Assembly (NCBI RefSeq): GCF_963576545.1
Contig: NC_083642.1
Location: forward strand, 5,388,188-5,452,187
Length of the DNA stretch: 64,000 nt
Direction: 5' to 3'
Origin: Limanda limanda
Lineage: Eukaryota; Chordata; Actinopteri; Pleuronectiformes; Pleuronectidae
The notes under the pieces are model-generated. The model searched no databases, was not told where the DNA came from, and saw only the letters and a list, made by a program, of their open reading frames with translations. This document shows, one piece after another, positions 1-8,877 of this stretch (the first letter of the stretch is position 1; each line of letters opens with the position of its first letter). Both the position numbers and the translations under genes were made by a program.

Positions 1-240
1 ACCAGACACATACACACAAGTACGACTTAAACCACTGGAACTTTAAATAAATGTACCAAAAAGACACAATAGAGAGAGTGTCAGGGGTGGACTTAATGTG
101 ACAAGTCCCGAGAAACGCGGCTGGGTCATCAACCCTCTGGGCTCGGAAGGTCAATTCCCCGTCTGGATGATGTTCGCCTGCTGTTTGCCGGCTATGCTGG
201 TTTTCATCCTAATCTTCATGGAGACGCAGATCACCACGTG
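1..240 (+). pseudogene. Anion exchanger (SLC4A) exon fragment, left-edge copy
   Basis: The window opens inside an SLC4 anion-exchanger copy. The end of one exon (reading PDTYTQ) is followed by a truncated intron, then an exon reading [20 protein letters not shown] and continuing to [12 protein letters not shown]. This matches a transmembrane segment of AE1/AE2. Compared with the fuller copy at 2149-2424, the intron has lost its 3' part: about 30 bases carrying the acceptor and the first bases of the exon are missing. The 3' exon end runs into a TGA-containing stretch rather than a good donor. It is very probably a non-functional relic. Whether a working gene lies to the left cannot be seen. 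Confidence 0.7.
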
Positions 241-273
241 ATGAATAATGGGAGCTACGCAATCCTCAGACAG

Positions 274-330
274 TCGCCCCATGTAAACTGTGCAGGGAAC
301 GAGACCGGCTTCTTGGTAATAAGGGTGTAA
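274..330 (+). pseudogene. CD44-like link-domain exon fragment (copy 1)
   Basis: A short frame reads SPHVNCAGNETGFLVIRV and then stops. The pattern C-A-x-N-x-T-G resembles the second half of the CD44 hyaluronan-binding link domain, where human CD44 has CAANNTG. A near-identical piece occurs at 6492-6548, and a related one with the same Cys-x-x-Asn-x-Thr-x-Phe-Leu-Val pattern at 8324-8404. It sits between two anion-exchanger fragments and has no usable gene context. The CD44 assignment rests mainly on the longer relatives at 8324 and 8581. Confidence 0.45.
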
Positions 331-521
331 TAATACACTGAAGACTGATTTGGGGAAATAGTTCTCTCTGTAAACTTGTTGAATCTTCCTCTCTTATAAC
401 AGGCACTTGTGAAGTAGAAAGTACACCTTCGGAGGGGGGGGGGGGGCGGTCTCCTGAAACTACCAAGTCCTTGTGTAAAAAATGATTCATTATTGTGAAC
501 AACAATTTTAAGTTATCTCAA

Positions 522-2760
522 GGCGTTACCCTCACTATGTCAGTGACCTGAGGGACGCCATAGACTTGCCGTGCTTGGCCACTGTCTTTGTTATTTATTT
601 TGCGTCACTCTCCCCGGCGATAACATTTGGAGGCCTGCTCGGTGAGTGTCACAGGAGCTGAACCATCTGTGAAATCTACTGTCAAATCCCTTTCATGCTT
701 TCCATGAGAGGTCCAACAGTGAAACTTAACACCCTGCTTGTGTCCATTGTGGTGTTAATGTGTTGCGTGTGTGTTGTTTGCAGACGAGAAGACGGACGGC
801 CTAATTGGCGTAACAGAGCTGATTGTGGCGACCTCCATCCAGGGCATGATCTTCTGCCTGCTTGGGGATCATTCGCTGCTGGTCGTGGGCTTCTCCGGAC
901 CCATGCTTTTTTTTGAGGAGGCATTTCACAAAGTAAGTCCAAAATAGTTAATCAACTTACAAAGACCCGACAAAGAGACTCTCCAGGTGATAGCATATTC
1001 CTACAATTTGAAAATCTAGCTGAGGTACTTTCAAGTTTGTTGTTTGTGTAGATGTTTTTTTAAAACCCCTAAAAACTTGGTTTTATTTTTCTAAAACGAT
1101 TAAAGATCTTGACTCGGTTGACCATCACCTGTAAAACTCTAATTGACAGAGCATGTCTCTTTATTGTACGACTGACTACTTCTCTAAACACTAATGTTGA
1201 ATGTCTCTGCTTTCACAGTTCTGCAATTTGTACGAAATTGAATACTTAACGGGCCGCGTCTTGATCGGGTTCTGGCTGATCATCATCGTGGTTTTCACGA
1301 TGCCGGCCGAAGGCAGTGTCCTGGTCCGCTTCCTCTCCCGCTTCACCCAGGAGATCTACTCAGTTCTCATATCCGTCATATCTATCTGCGAGACCTTCAT
1401 CCAGCTCGGCAGGGTACGCCTGGACCTTGAAATAACAACTCCTGATTACAAAAGTTTTTTGTTGGCACGCTGGGAGATTATTTCACTGACACTAAACCAA
1501 ACAGACTAATTTTTGGATGATATTCAAAACCCTGGGTAGAAATTAGTCTGTTTTTCTAGCAAGTGCACCTGAAATCATCTGTGATTGATTGGCCCTGAAA
1601 GTTAAATGGATTTTAACCATTATCCAGTGTTATGGTTTTGGATGGTTTGCTTTACCCTAGGTTTATGGCACCGACTTGAAAGCCGCTTGGTTTTGGGCAA
1701 ATTGTATTTTTCCAGAAAGTGTAATTCATGAGTAATCACACAGACGTACATGCAGCTTGTGTGTATTCTGTAGTAACAATGTTGTGCTCTAATTCACACC
1801 CTCAGACTTTCAAGGAGCACCCACTGGTTCTGTGCAACTGCACCTCCCCTTTATCGCAGAACGTCCGAGGGAAGCCCAACACGGCGCTGCTCTCCCTGGT
1901 CCTCATGGCCGGGACGTTTCTGATCGCCTACTTCCTGCGCCAGTTCAAGAACGGTGCTTTCTTTCCTGGATGGGTGAGGAGCTAAAATCCCTTTCAAACA
2001 CTGGTCCTGCGGCATTAATTATAATATATTCACCTCAGTATTTATCATTGTACATGAAGGAAACATGTGTGTTTTTATGTGTTTAGCTTCGCAGGATCAT
2101 TGGAGATCTCGGGGTTCCAATCGCCATCCTCATCATGGTGCTGGTGGATTACACCATACCAGACACATAGACACAAGTAAGACTTAAACCACTGAAGCTT
2201 TAAATTAATGTACCAAAAAGACACAATAGAGACCTTCATCATCATCCTCTCTCCAGAAACTGAGTGTCAGGGGTGGACTTTATGTCACAAGTCCAGAGAA
2301 ACGTGGCTGGGTCATCAACCCTCTGGGCTCTGAAGGTCTGTTCCCCGTCTGGATGATGTTCGCCACCTGTGTGCCGGCTATGATGGTTTTCATCTTGATA
2401 TTCATGGAGACGCAGATCACCACGTGAGTTACCCTGCAGGCCACAAAATATTCAGTTTGATTTTGATTTATCGCTCGATACTAAACCCTGAATACTCCCG
2501 ACTTCCTGCAGCCTGATAGTGAGTAAGAAGGAGCGGATGCTGGTGAAGGGCTCCTGTTTCCATCTGGACCTGCTGCTGATCGGGGTACTGGGCTCTGTTC
2601 GGCCTGCCGTGGATAGCGGCCGCGGCCGTGCGCTCCGTGACCCACGTCAACGCCCTCACGGTCAGGAGCCGGGCCGTTGCCCCTGGAGACAAGCCTCACA
2701 TCCAGGAGGTGAAGGAGCAGAGGGTCACTTGCCTCCTGGGCTTCATGTTTGGAAGCGACC
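522..2760 (+). pseudogene. slc4a1-like: Anion exchanger (SLC4A1-like) partial copy A, broken
   Basis: This copy covers much of the membrane domain of a chloride/bicarbonate exchanger. Exons by splice sites: about 522-641 ([14 protein letters not shown] to TFGGLL), 784-932 ([13 protein letters not shown] to FFEEAFHK), 1219-1413 (FCNLYEIEYL to ETFIQLGR), 1806-1973 (TFKEHPL, PNTALLSLVLMAGTF), 2087-2176 (RRIIGDLGVPIAILIMVLVD), 2257-2423 (KLSVRGG to METQITT) and 2512-about 2760 (LIVSKKERMLVKG to [10 protein letters not shown]). Splice phases agree through these exons. Lesions: an in-frame TAG at 2168-2170 where the left-edge copy has Tyr, and a frameshift near 2586 (the frame before GVLGS is wrong; the true frame resumes with WALFGLPW). 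The N-terminal cytoplasmic domain and the final exons are absent. SLC4A1 is favoured over SLC4A2/3 by the C-terminal exon of the sister copy, but this is not firm. Confidence 0.75.
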
Positions 2761-2889
2761 TGCCTTTTGTATTAATGAATAGGAATAATTGCTGTCTCTC
2801 TCTCTCTTGGACCAGGAAGAGCCTGACAGAGCCCCTGATGCCAACTGCCATTATGGTGAAGCTTTCCGAGTTACCTTTGTACTTCCCCT

Positions 2890-3512
2890 CCCTTCTCCCC
2901 CTCAGTTAATAAATAAACTCCTAAGTTATATTCACCACAACCCCTGCTTCTGACTGCTCTTTTCCAGTTTGTATAACACTGTTCACCCATGCAAGGCCAG
3001 GATCCCACATATGGTGGAGAATGGGGGCATTCTGAATCTTCGCTATCAGTGGGTATACCGAGTTGGAATAGAGCAGGTCGAACATGGAAGAGATCTTGAG
3101 AGCCACTCTGACCTCACAAGCCAATCTGCAGACAGCTGTAGTAAAGCTATGTAGAGCAACAGAATGGGCGAACAACCTTATGCCTTTCTTGACTGGCGAA
3201 GCTCAGAAAGCCTGTAGGGATTTTTCAGCTGCAGATGCCGTGAGTTACGATAAGGTGAAAACTGCCATCCTAGCTCAATATGGACTTAGCCTCCCCACCA
3301 AGGCACAGCGAGTGCATGACTGGAGCTACGACCCTGCTCTCCCTGTCCGGGCACAGGTTTTGGGGCTAGTCCGTCACACCAGGAGCTGGCTGGAAGAAGC
3401 AGAAGGGCCGCCCATAGTGGACAGAGTGGTGATTGACTGGTGTAAACAAGTCTTGCCAAATGACGTCAAGAGGTATGTCGCGATAGTGTTGAGGTCCAAG
3501 GCGCAAATATAA
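2890..3512 (+). mobile_element. Ty3/gypsy-type retrotransposon fragment with gag start
   Basis: An LTR-end-like stretch is followed by a leader containing tggtggagaat, which in many fish gypsy elements lies just after the 5' LTR. Then comes an open frame at 3084-3512 of 142 residues, starting MEEILRATLTSQANLQTAVV. It contains MPFLTGEAQKAC, DYDKVKTAIL-like SYDKVKTAILAQYGL and VIDWCKQVLP, the layout of SCAN/capsid-like gag domains in fish gypsy elements and domesticated SCAN proteins. The frame ends early; no protease, reverse transcriptase or integrase follows. It is a 5' relic that interrupts the anion-exchanger fragments. Confidence 0.6.
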
Positions 3513-4337
3513 TCTATTTATCAGATTCTCTTCAGATTCTTCAACATTATCAAGAAAGGACAAGATGTCTCGAAGATATACCTTCCAAGACAGGTGGTCC
3601 ATCGGTGTTTACATATGTTGTTATTCAATAAGTTACTGCAATTCAGGCTTAAAATACAATTACAGGAAGAAATCATCCTTTACTGCTTCAAAACATTTTG
3701 ACATGCAAATGCTTTATTGCCTTATTTAATTTCAAAGGGAAGACATCTGAAAAGAAGCCTCCAAGAAATAGTATTGACTATCAAGACATTTTCTGAACCC
3801 GGTGGGAATATAAAGGACTACAGTGTGAACAGTCCAGCTGGTTTTTGGAAAAATGTCTGCAGCGTCTTGGAGGTTTCAAACACACTGGTTAATCGCGTGA
3901 AGATCCGTAAGGCAGTGCTTGATCACCAAAAGGTAAAACTTTTTAAAGTTATTGATAGAAATTCGTCACCTTTCTGCTCTGCTCACTACCTGCACTCTAC
4001 TTCACTGTGACACTTTGGCACATCGATGATTCAAACATGGGGTAACCAATAGTCCACTCCTCTTCAGAGTCACCTTTTAACGAATCGTTAAAAGACTCCA
4101 GTTGTGGCCTGCAGTGATCAGTGAAAGAGTCGAAAATGGCTGGAGTAAGCCTGCCGGCAAGATAGAGGAGTCACGGTCGATGTGAGGCCTGCTTGGTGAG
4201 TGTCACAGGAGCTGAACAATCTGTGAACTCTACTGTCAAATCCCTTTCATGCTTTCCATGAGAGGTCCATCAGTGAAACTTAACACCCTGCTTGTGTCAA
4301 TTGTGGTGTTAAAGTATTGCGTGTGTGTTGTTTGCAA
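3513..4337. other. Mixed non-genic DNA between anion-exchanger copies
   Basis: A block at about 3596-3627 (ggtccatcggtgtttacata and onward) recurs at 6946-6977 just before copy C. A stretch at 3736-3933 looks like a decayed exon followed by a donor-like site (caccaaaaggtaaaac). It reads GFWKNVCSVLEV in one frame and has stops in all longer frames. I could not assign it to a family. From about 4177 the DNA becomes the intron of anion-exchanger copy B, parallel to 618-783 of copy A. Confidence 0.5.
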
Positions 4338-5632
4338 ACGATAAGACGGATGGTCTAATTGGCGTAACAGAGCTGATTGTGGCGACCTCCATCCAGGGCA
4401 TGGTCTTCTGCCTGCTCGGGGCTCAGCCGCTACTGGTCCTGGGCTTCTCCGGACCCATGCTTTTTTTTGAGGAGGTATTATACAAAGTAAGTCCAAAATA
4501 GTTAATCAACTTACAAACACCCGACAAAGAGACTCTCCAGGTGATAGCATATTCCTACAATTTGAAAATCTAGCTGAGGTACTTTCAAGTTTGTTGTTTG
4601 TGTAGATGTTTTTTTAAACTCCTGAAAACTTGGTTTTATTTTTCTAAAAAGATTAAAGATCTTGACTCAGTTGACCATCACCTGTAAAACTCTAATTGAC
4701 AGAGCATGTCTCTTTATTGTACGACTGACTACTTCTCTAAACACTAATGTTCAATGTCTCTGCTTTCACAGTTCTGCAATTTGTATGAAATTGAGTATTT
4801 AACGGGCTGGGTGTGGATCGGGTTCTGGCTGATCACCATCTCGGTCTTCACGGCGGCGTTCGAAGGCAGTGTCCTGGTCCGCTTCCTCTCCCGCTTCACC
4901 CAGGAGATCTACGGAGTTCTCATCTCCCTAATGTTCATCTGCGAGACCTTCATCCAGCTTGGCAGGGTACGCCTGGAACTTGAAATAACAACTCCTGATT
5001 ACAAAAGCTTTTTGTTGGCACGCTGGGAGATTATTTCACTGACACTAAACCAAACAGACTGATCTTTGGATGATATTCAAAACCCTGGGTAGAAATTAGT
5101 GTTTTTCTAGCAAGTGCACCTGAAATCATCTGTGATTGATTGGCCCTGAAAGTTACATGGATTTAACCATTATCCAGTGTTATGGTTTTGGATGGTTTGC
5201 TTTACCGTAGTTGTATGGCACCGACTTGAAAGCCGCTTGGTTTTGGGCTAATGTTATTTTTCCAGAAAGTGTGATTCATGAGTTATTACACAGACCTACA
5301 TGCAGCTTGTGTGTTTTCTGTAGTAACAATGTTAGCGCATAGAGGGCTACCTGGTTGATCCTGCCAGTAGCATATGCTTGTCTCAAAGATTAATGCAAGT
5401 CTAAGTACACACGGCTGGTACAGTGAAACTGCGAATGGCTCATTAAATCAGTTATGGTTCCTTCGATCAGGCATGCCCAACACGGCGCTGCTCTCCCTGG
5501 TCTTCATGGCCGGGACGTTTCTGATTGCTTACTTCCTGCGCCAGTTCAAGACCAGTGCTTTATTTCAGGGTGATGCTGCTTCTTATGCCACCAAAGCATC
5601 ACCCTGACCACACCTACATACGAAGGTGAGAC
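4338..5632 (+). pseudogene. slc4a1-like: Anion exchanger (SLC4A1-like) copy B, internally deleted
   Basis: A tandem copy of the 618-1980 part of copy A. Exon 4338-4486 ([20 protein letters not shown]) keeps its frame, but its acceptor has changed from cag to caa at 4335-4337. Exon 4772-4966 (FCNLYEIEYLTGWVWIGFWL to ETFIQLGR) is intact and closer to the family consensus than copy A. The next exon has lost its 5' half: intron sequence up to about 5333 joins a foreign 18S rRNA piece (5348-5470), which joins directly to PNTALLSLVFMAGTFLIAYF at about 5474. That exon then fuses near 5570 to the late exon carrying LMPPKH-type sequence (frame shifted here), ending at a normal donor at 5625. The exons between are deleted. 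It is clearly non-functional as an exchanger. Confidence 0.75.
5348..5470 (+). rRNA. 18S rRNA 5'-end fragment (relic)
   Basis: The stretch begins tacctggttgatcctgccag, the universal 5' end of eukaryotic small-subunit rRNA. It continues through the usual first 125 or so bases (catatgcttgtctcaaagat, tctaagtacacacggc, cagtgaaactgcgaatggct) to ggttccttcgatc. About four bases are missing where the canonical sequence reads aagccatgcatg, and a few substitutions are present. It stops abruptly where anion-exchanger exon sequence resumes. It cannot encode a functional rRNA. It is a captured piece of rDNA, or of reverse-transcribed rRNA, at a deletion junction. Confidence 0.9.
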
Positions 5633-5890
5633 GCTCATGGTCATTTTGATGTTCGGTCTGTTCAGATATGTTTTTGAATAATTTAAAAGGAGTTTTCAAA
5701 ATGTGAGAACCAATGAAATAGTGAAATAGTTGAAAGATATCAGGTTCACGTGGACTTTTCTAGCAACAACAACCAAACACCATTTGTGGGATTTTTGAGG
5801 AATGATATTACATTTTCAGATCCTTGCATTGATTATTTTTGAGTCTCCTAAATGCTTGTGTTAGTTTTATAATGAATCTGTTTCTCGCAG

Positions 5891-6021
5891 GTCTAAATGA
5901 TGCGCATGCATTGTTTCACCATAATTCAGGTGATCTGCCTAGCGGTGCTGTGGGCGGTCATGTGGACGTAGGCGTCCGTGGCATTCCCTTTCTTCCTAAT
6001 ACTCATCGTTCCTGTGAAGGC
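5891..6021 (+). pseudogene. Anion exchanger penultimate exon with in-frame stop
   Basis: After a tctcgcag acceptor the DNA reads MRMHCFTIIQVICLAVLW, then TAG at 5969-5971, then ASVAFPFFLILIVPVK. This is the last transmembrane region of an SLC4 exchanger; the intact counterpart is 7715-7888. Past PVK the sequence departs from the family and joins unrelated DNA near 6022. The preceding intron (5625-5890) matches the intron at 7468-7714, so this exon belongs with the 3' end of copy B. The stop and the broken 3' end make it a pseudo-exon. Confidence 0.75.
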
Positions 6022-6491
6022 TGGATTACAAGTTGCAGACTGGCCATACCTAGGCAGTCTCCAGACCCAGATGGAAATAGTCAGTTCCACACTGGGATTT
6101 ACATTTCTCAGTTCTGTTTGGTTCACCATTTCGGTAACGTCTACGTCCTGTCCACCACGTTCCAGACGGGCCTGGTAAGACTTGCCCCGGGACGTCAGAA
6201 GCAGGTCAGTTAAATATGCCTTGAATACAATAAGCCCATTCACCCGCAACCTAATTATACTCATATGTTACCACACTTTAACAGTTTAAGCACTAACAAA
6301 AATGTATAAACTTCAAAATGATGCATGTACAGCACAGATTCTATTATAACACCTACTGACTTTTAAATACATGCACTTTCCAGGTTATTAAACTCAGTTG
6401 ATGAGAAAGGTCATTCAACTGAAAGAGGAAAAATTGACAAGGATAAGCGATAATAGCCAATGTTTGAACTTTACTTTTTTCTTTTTTACAG

Positions 6492-6548
6492 TCGCCCCAT
6501 GTAAACTGTGCTGGGAAATACACCGGCTTCTTAGTAATAAGGGTGTAA
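6492..6548 (+). pseudogene. CD44-like link-domain exon fragment (copy 2)
   Basis: A good acceptor (tcttttttacag) precedes a frame SPHVNCAGKYTGFLVIRV that ends in TAA. It is nearly identical to 274-330, including about 80 bases of 3' flank. It resembles the second half of a CD44-type link domain, but alone it is too short to be decisive. The stop directly after FLVIRV, where the related copy at 8324 continues, indicates truncation. Confidence 0.45.
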
Positions 6549-6657
6549 TAATACACTGAAAACTGATTTGGGGAAATAGTTCTCTCTGTAAACTTGTTGA
6601 AGCGTCCTCTGTTATAACAGGCACTTGTGATTTCACTGTTTTTTTGTGTCATTCCAG

Positions 6658-6807
6658 GAGAAAGAGCAGCAGTCCAAGCTCAAAGACCTTCATAGAGAGC
6701 TGGACCGATTTATAGAGGAGATGACTCGCTTGGAAAGAAAAATAGAAGACACCAGAGAGGACTTGCAAAGAGATGGAATCTACCGTAACATTCCCACTGG
6801 AACCTGA
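6658..6807 (+). pseudogene. Orphan terminal exon encoding a coiled coil
   Basis: An acceptor (tgtgtcattccag) is followed by 49 codons and a TGA: EKEQQSKLKDLHRELDRF, then EEMTRLERKIEDTREDLQ, ending IYRNIPTGT. The heptad pattern is strongly charged and predicts an alpha-helical coiled coil. I do not recognise the parent gene, and nothing nearby supplies its other exons. It may be a stray 3' exon brought in with the mosaic, or the last exon of a short chimeric transcript. Confidence 0.45.
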
Positions 6808-6978
6808 GTTTGTCTAAGAGCTAATGTGGACGCCTGAGATATGGATGCTACTTTCTCCAATTGACCAGCCCATGTTTACATGCACAAGTTAAATATTGGT
6901 GGTGCAGAGATTAATAGAGATGTTAAGCAGTAAAAACTGTGAACTGGTCCATCGGTGTTTACATATGTTGTTATTCAG

Positions 6979-8139
6979 GCGTTACCCGCGGTACGTCAGC
7001 GAGGTGCCTAGCTCCGCCGCCGGCTTCGGACCTAGCCGGCTTCTGAAGGAGGTCGAGCTGCTCAAAGAGCGTATAAGCCTGAGTGAAGCTGGTAAACATC
7101 AGAAACGCCCAAAGTCAGCCGACCCTTTAGAGCGCACAGGACACCTCTTCGGTGGCCTGGTGCACAACGTGAAGCAGCGTTACCCGCATTACGTCAGCGA
7201 CTTCAAGGACGCCCTCAACATGCACCTGCTGTTTTTCTTGTCTATTTTGCTGCGCTCTCTCTGGCCATCACGTTCAAAGGCCTGCTCGGTGATTGTCAAA
7301 TGTCCATTTTTGGCGGTAACCTGCTGAGCTACATCCCCCTGGCTGTCCTGTTTGGGGTTTTTCTTTACATGGGCTTGATGTCACTCAATGGCATCCAGCT
7401 CACAGAGTGGATGATGCTGCTACTTATGCCACCAAAGCATTACCCTGACAAAACCTACATACGCAAGGTGAGACGCTCGTGGTCATTTTGATGTTCGGTC
7501 TGTTCAGATATGTTTTTGAATAATTTAAAAGGAGTTTTCAAAATGTGAAATAGTTGAAAGATATCAGGTTCACGTGGACTTTTCTAGCAACAACAACCAA
7601 ACACCCTTTGTGGGATTTTTTAGGAATGATATTACATTTTCAGATCCTTGCATTGATTATTTTTGAGTCTCCTAAATGCTTGTGTTAGTTTTATAATTAA
7701 TCTGTTTCTCGCAGGTCGAAACGATGCGCATGCATCTGTTCACCATGATTCAGGTGATCTCCCTAGCGGTGCTGTGGGCTGTCATGTGGACGGACGCGTC
7801 CGTGGCGTTCCCTTTCTTCCTGTTACTAATCGTTCCGGTGAAGATTTTCGTGCTTCCCTGCATCTTCACCATCCGGGAGATAGAATGTGTAAGTTCACAA
7901 CAGGGGGGCACCACACACCGCTTTATACAACCTCGGCCCAGATGCAGCAATATACACTGTTCTTTTTGAGAGAATTGACAAGTTACTAAATCGCAGATTA
8001 CACTACGGAACATTATGTATTCTAAATGCCTCAGAGTGAGATTAACTCTTTCTGTGTTTTTGTTCTAACTCTGACGTCTCCCTGCGTCATCCAGTTGGAC
8101 GCGGACGACGCTGAGCCAACGTTTGTCTCCACGCAGTAA
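6979..8139 (+). pseudogene. slc4a1-like: Anion exchanger (SLC4A1-like) copy C, chimeric but with intact 3' exons
   Basis: The copy starts with a short exon-like piece (RYPRYVSE) followed by GPSRLLKEVELLKERISL, then DPLERTGHLFGGLVH and [13 protein letters not shown]. This is the end of the cytoplasmic domain and first membrane segment. The frame then slips (about 7230-7280), and the expected YFAALSLAITF is read out of frame. At 7289 a donor-like gtgatt is followed at once by the much later exon 7300-7467 ([29 protein letters not shown]). Exons 7715-7888 (MRMHLFTMIQVISLAVLW to FTIREIEC) and 8095-8139 (LDADDAEPTFVSTQ, TAA at 8137-8139) are intact and spliceable. LDADDA is the SLC4A1-type start of the tail, but the usual acidic DEYDE end is missing. 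The central transmembrane exons are deleted. Confidence 0.7.
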
Positions 8140-8323
8140 AGTTCTGACGGTTCGTTTTGGTTGGTTGTTTTTTTGGGAAACGCTGTAATTTATTGTTGTC
8201 TGTGTCCGAGTGCCAAAACCGTGGTTTGTGTAAATAGTTTTGTGATCAGAACAATAAGCTGCAGTTCAGTCATCTCCATTACTGTATTGTTTTGGCCTAA
8301 TTCACACATTTTTCCTCTGTCAG

Positions 8324-8404
8324 GCTGTGGGTGGAATGCCACCGATTTCCTGGTGCGGGAACCGCCAACGGTGGCATATGATGCGTTCTGTTTCGATGGC
8401 AAAG
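8324..8404 (+). pseudogene. CD44-like link-domain second-half exon
   Basis: Acceptor tttttcctctgtcag is followed by CGWNATDFLVREP and then VAYDAFCFDGKG, ending at a possible donor (aaaggtgact). Human CD44 has CAANNTGVYIL and QYDTYCFN at this place, so the two cysteines, the N-glycosylation-like Asn and the YD-YCF core agree. The first half of the domain lies downstream at 8581, in the same orientation, so the exon order is scrambled. It is a fragment in a mosaic with no complete gene. Confidence 0.6.
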
Positions 8405-8580
8405 GTGACTATAACCACAGGAAATAGTCAGTTCCACTCATGTGATTTACAGTTTGCATTTCTCAGTTCTGTTTGAGTCACCATTTCGGTAACGTCTACT
8501 TCCTGTCCACCATGTTCCAGTCGGAATTGGAAAGATTTGCCCCGATACCACCACCACCAACACAACACATTCCTGAACAG

Positions 8581-8704
8581 TGAATATTATCGACTGCTCG
8601 TATGCCGGAGTGTCCCTGGTTGAGGTAGAAGGGCGGTACTCCCTCAACCTCCGGGATGCTATGAAGGTGTGCGAGAAGCTCCAGGACACCCTGGCTTCTC
8701 TACA
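8581..8704 (+). pseudogene. CD44-like link-domain first-half exon
   Basis: After an acceptor-like cctgaacag the frame reads [17 protein letters not shown], then [18 protein letters not shown]. This is the start of a hyaluronan-binding link domain of CD44 type; human CD44 has CRFAGVFHVEKNGRYSI and LCKAFNSTL. The spacing of the two cysteines is kept. The exon is cut within its second half and fused to anion-exchanger exon sequence at about 8705. Confidence 0.65.
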
Positions 8705-8877
8705 AGCATGTCCATTTTTGGCGCTAACCTGCTGAGCTACATCCCCCTGGCCGTCCTGTTTGGCGTCTTTCTTTACATGGGCTTGATGTCACTCGATGGC
8801 ATCCAGCTCACAGAGCGGTTGAAGCTGTTGGGTATGCCAGCAAAGCATCACCCTAAAAAACCTACATACGCAAGGTG
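8705..8877 (+). pseudogene. Anion exchanger exon fragment, copy D
   Basis: The frame reads [40 protein letters not shown] and [11 protein letters not shown] before a gtgag donor at about 8873. It is the same exon as 7300-7467, and its 3' intron is nearly identical to those at 5625 and 7468. No following exon is found: the intron similarity ends near 9015 and AT-rich DNA begins. It is an isolated relic joined to the CD44-like exon. Confidence 0.7.
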
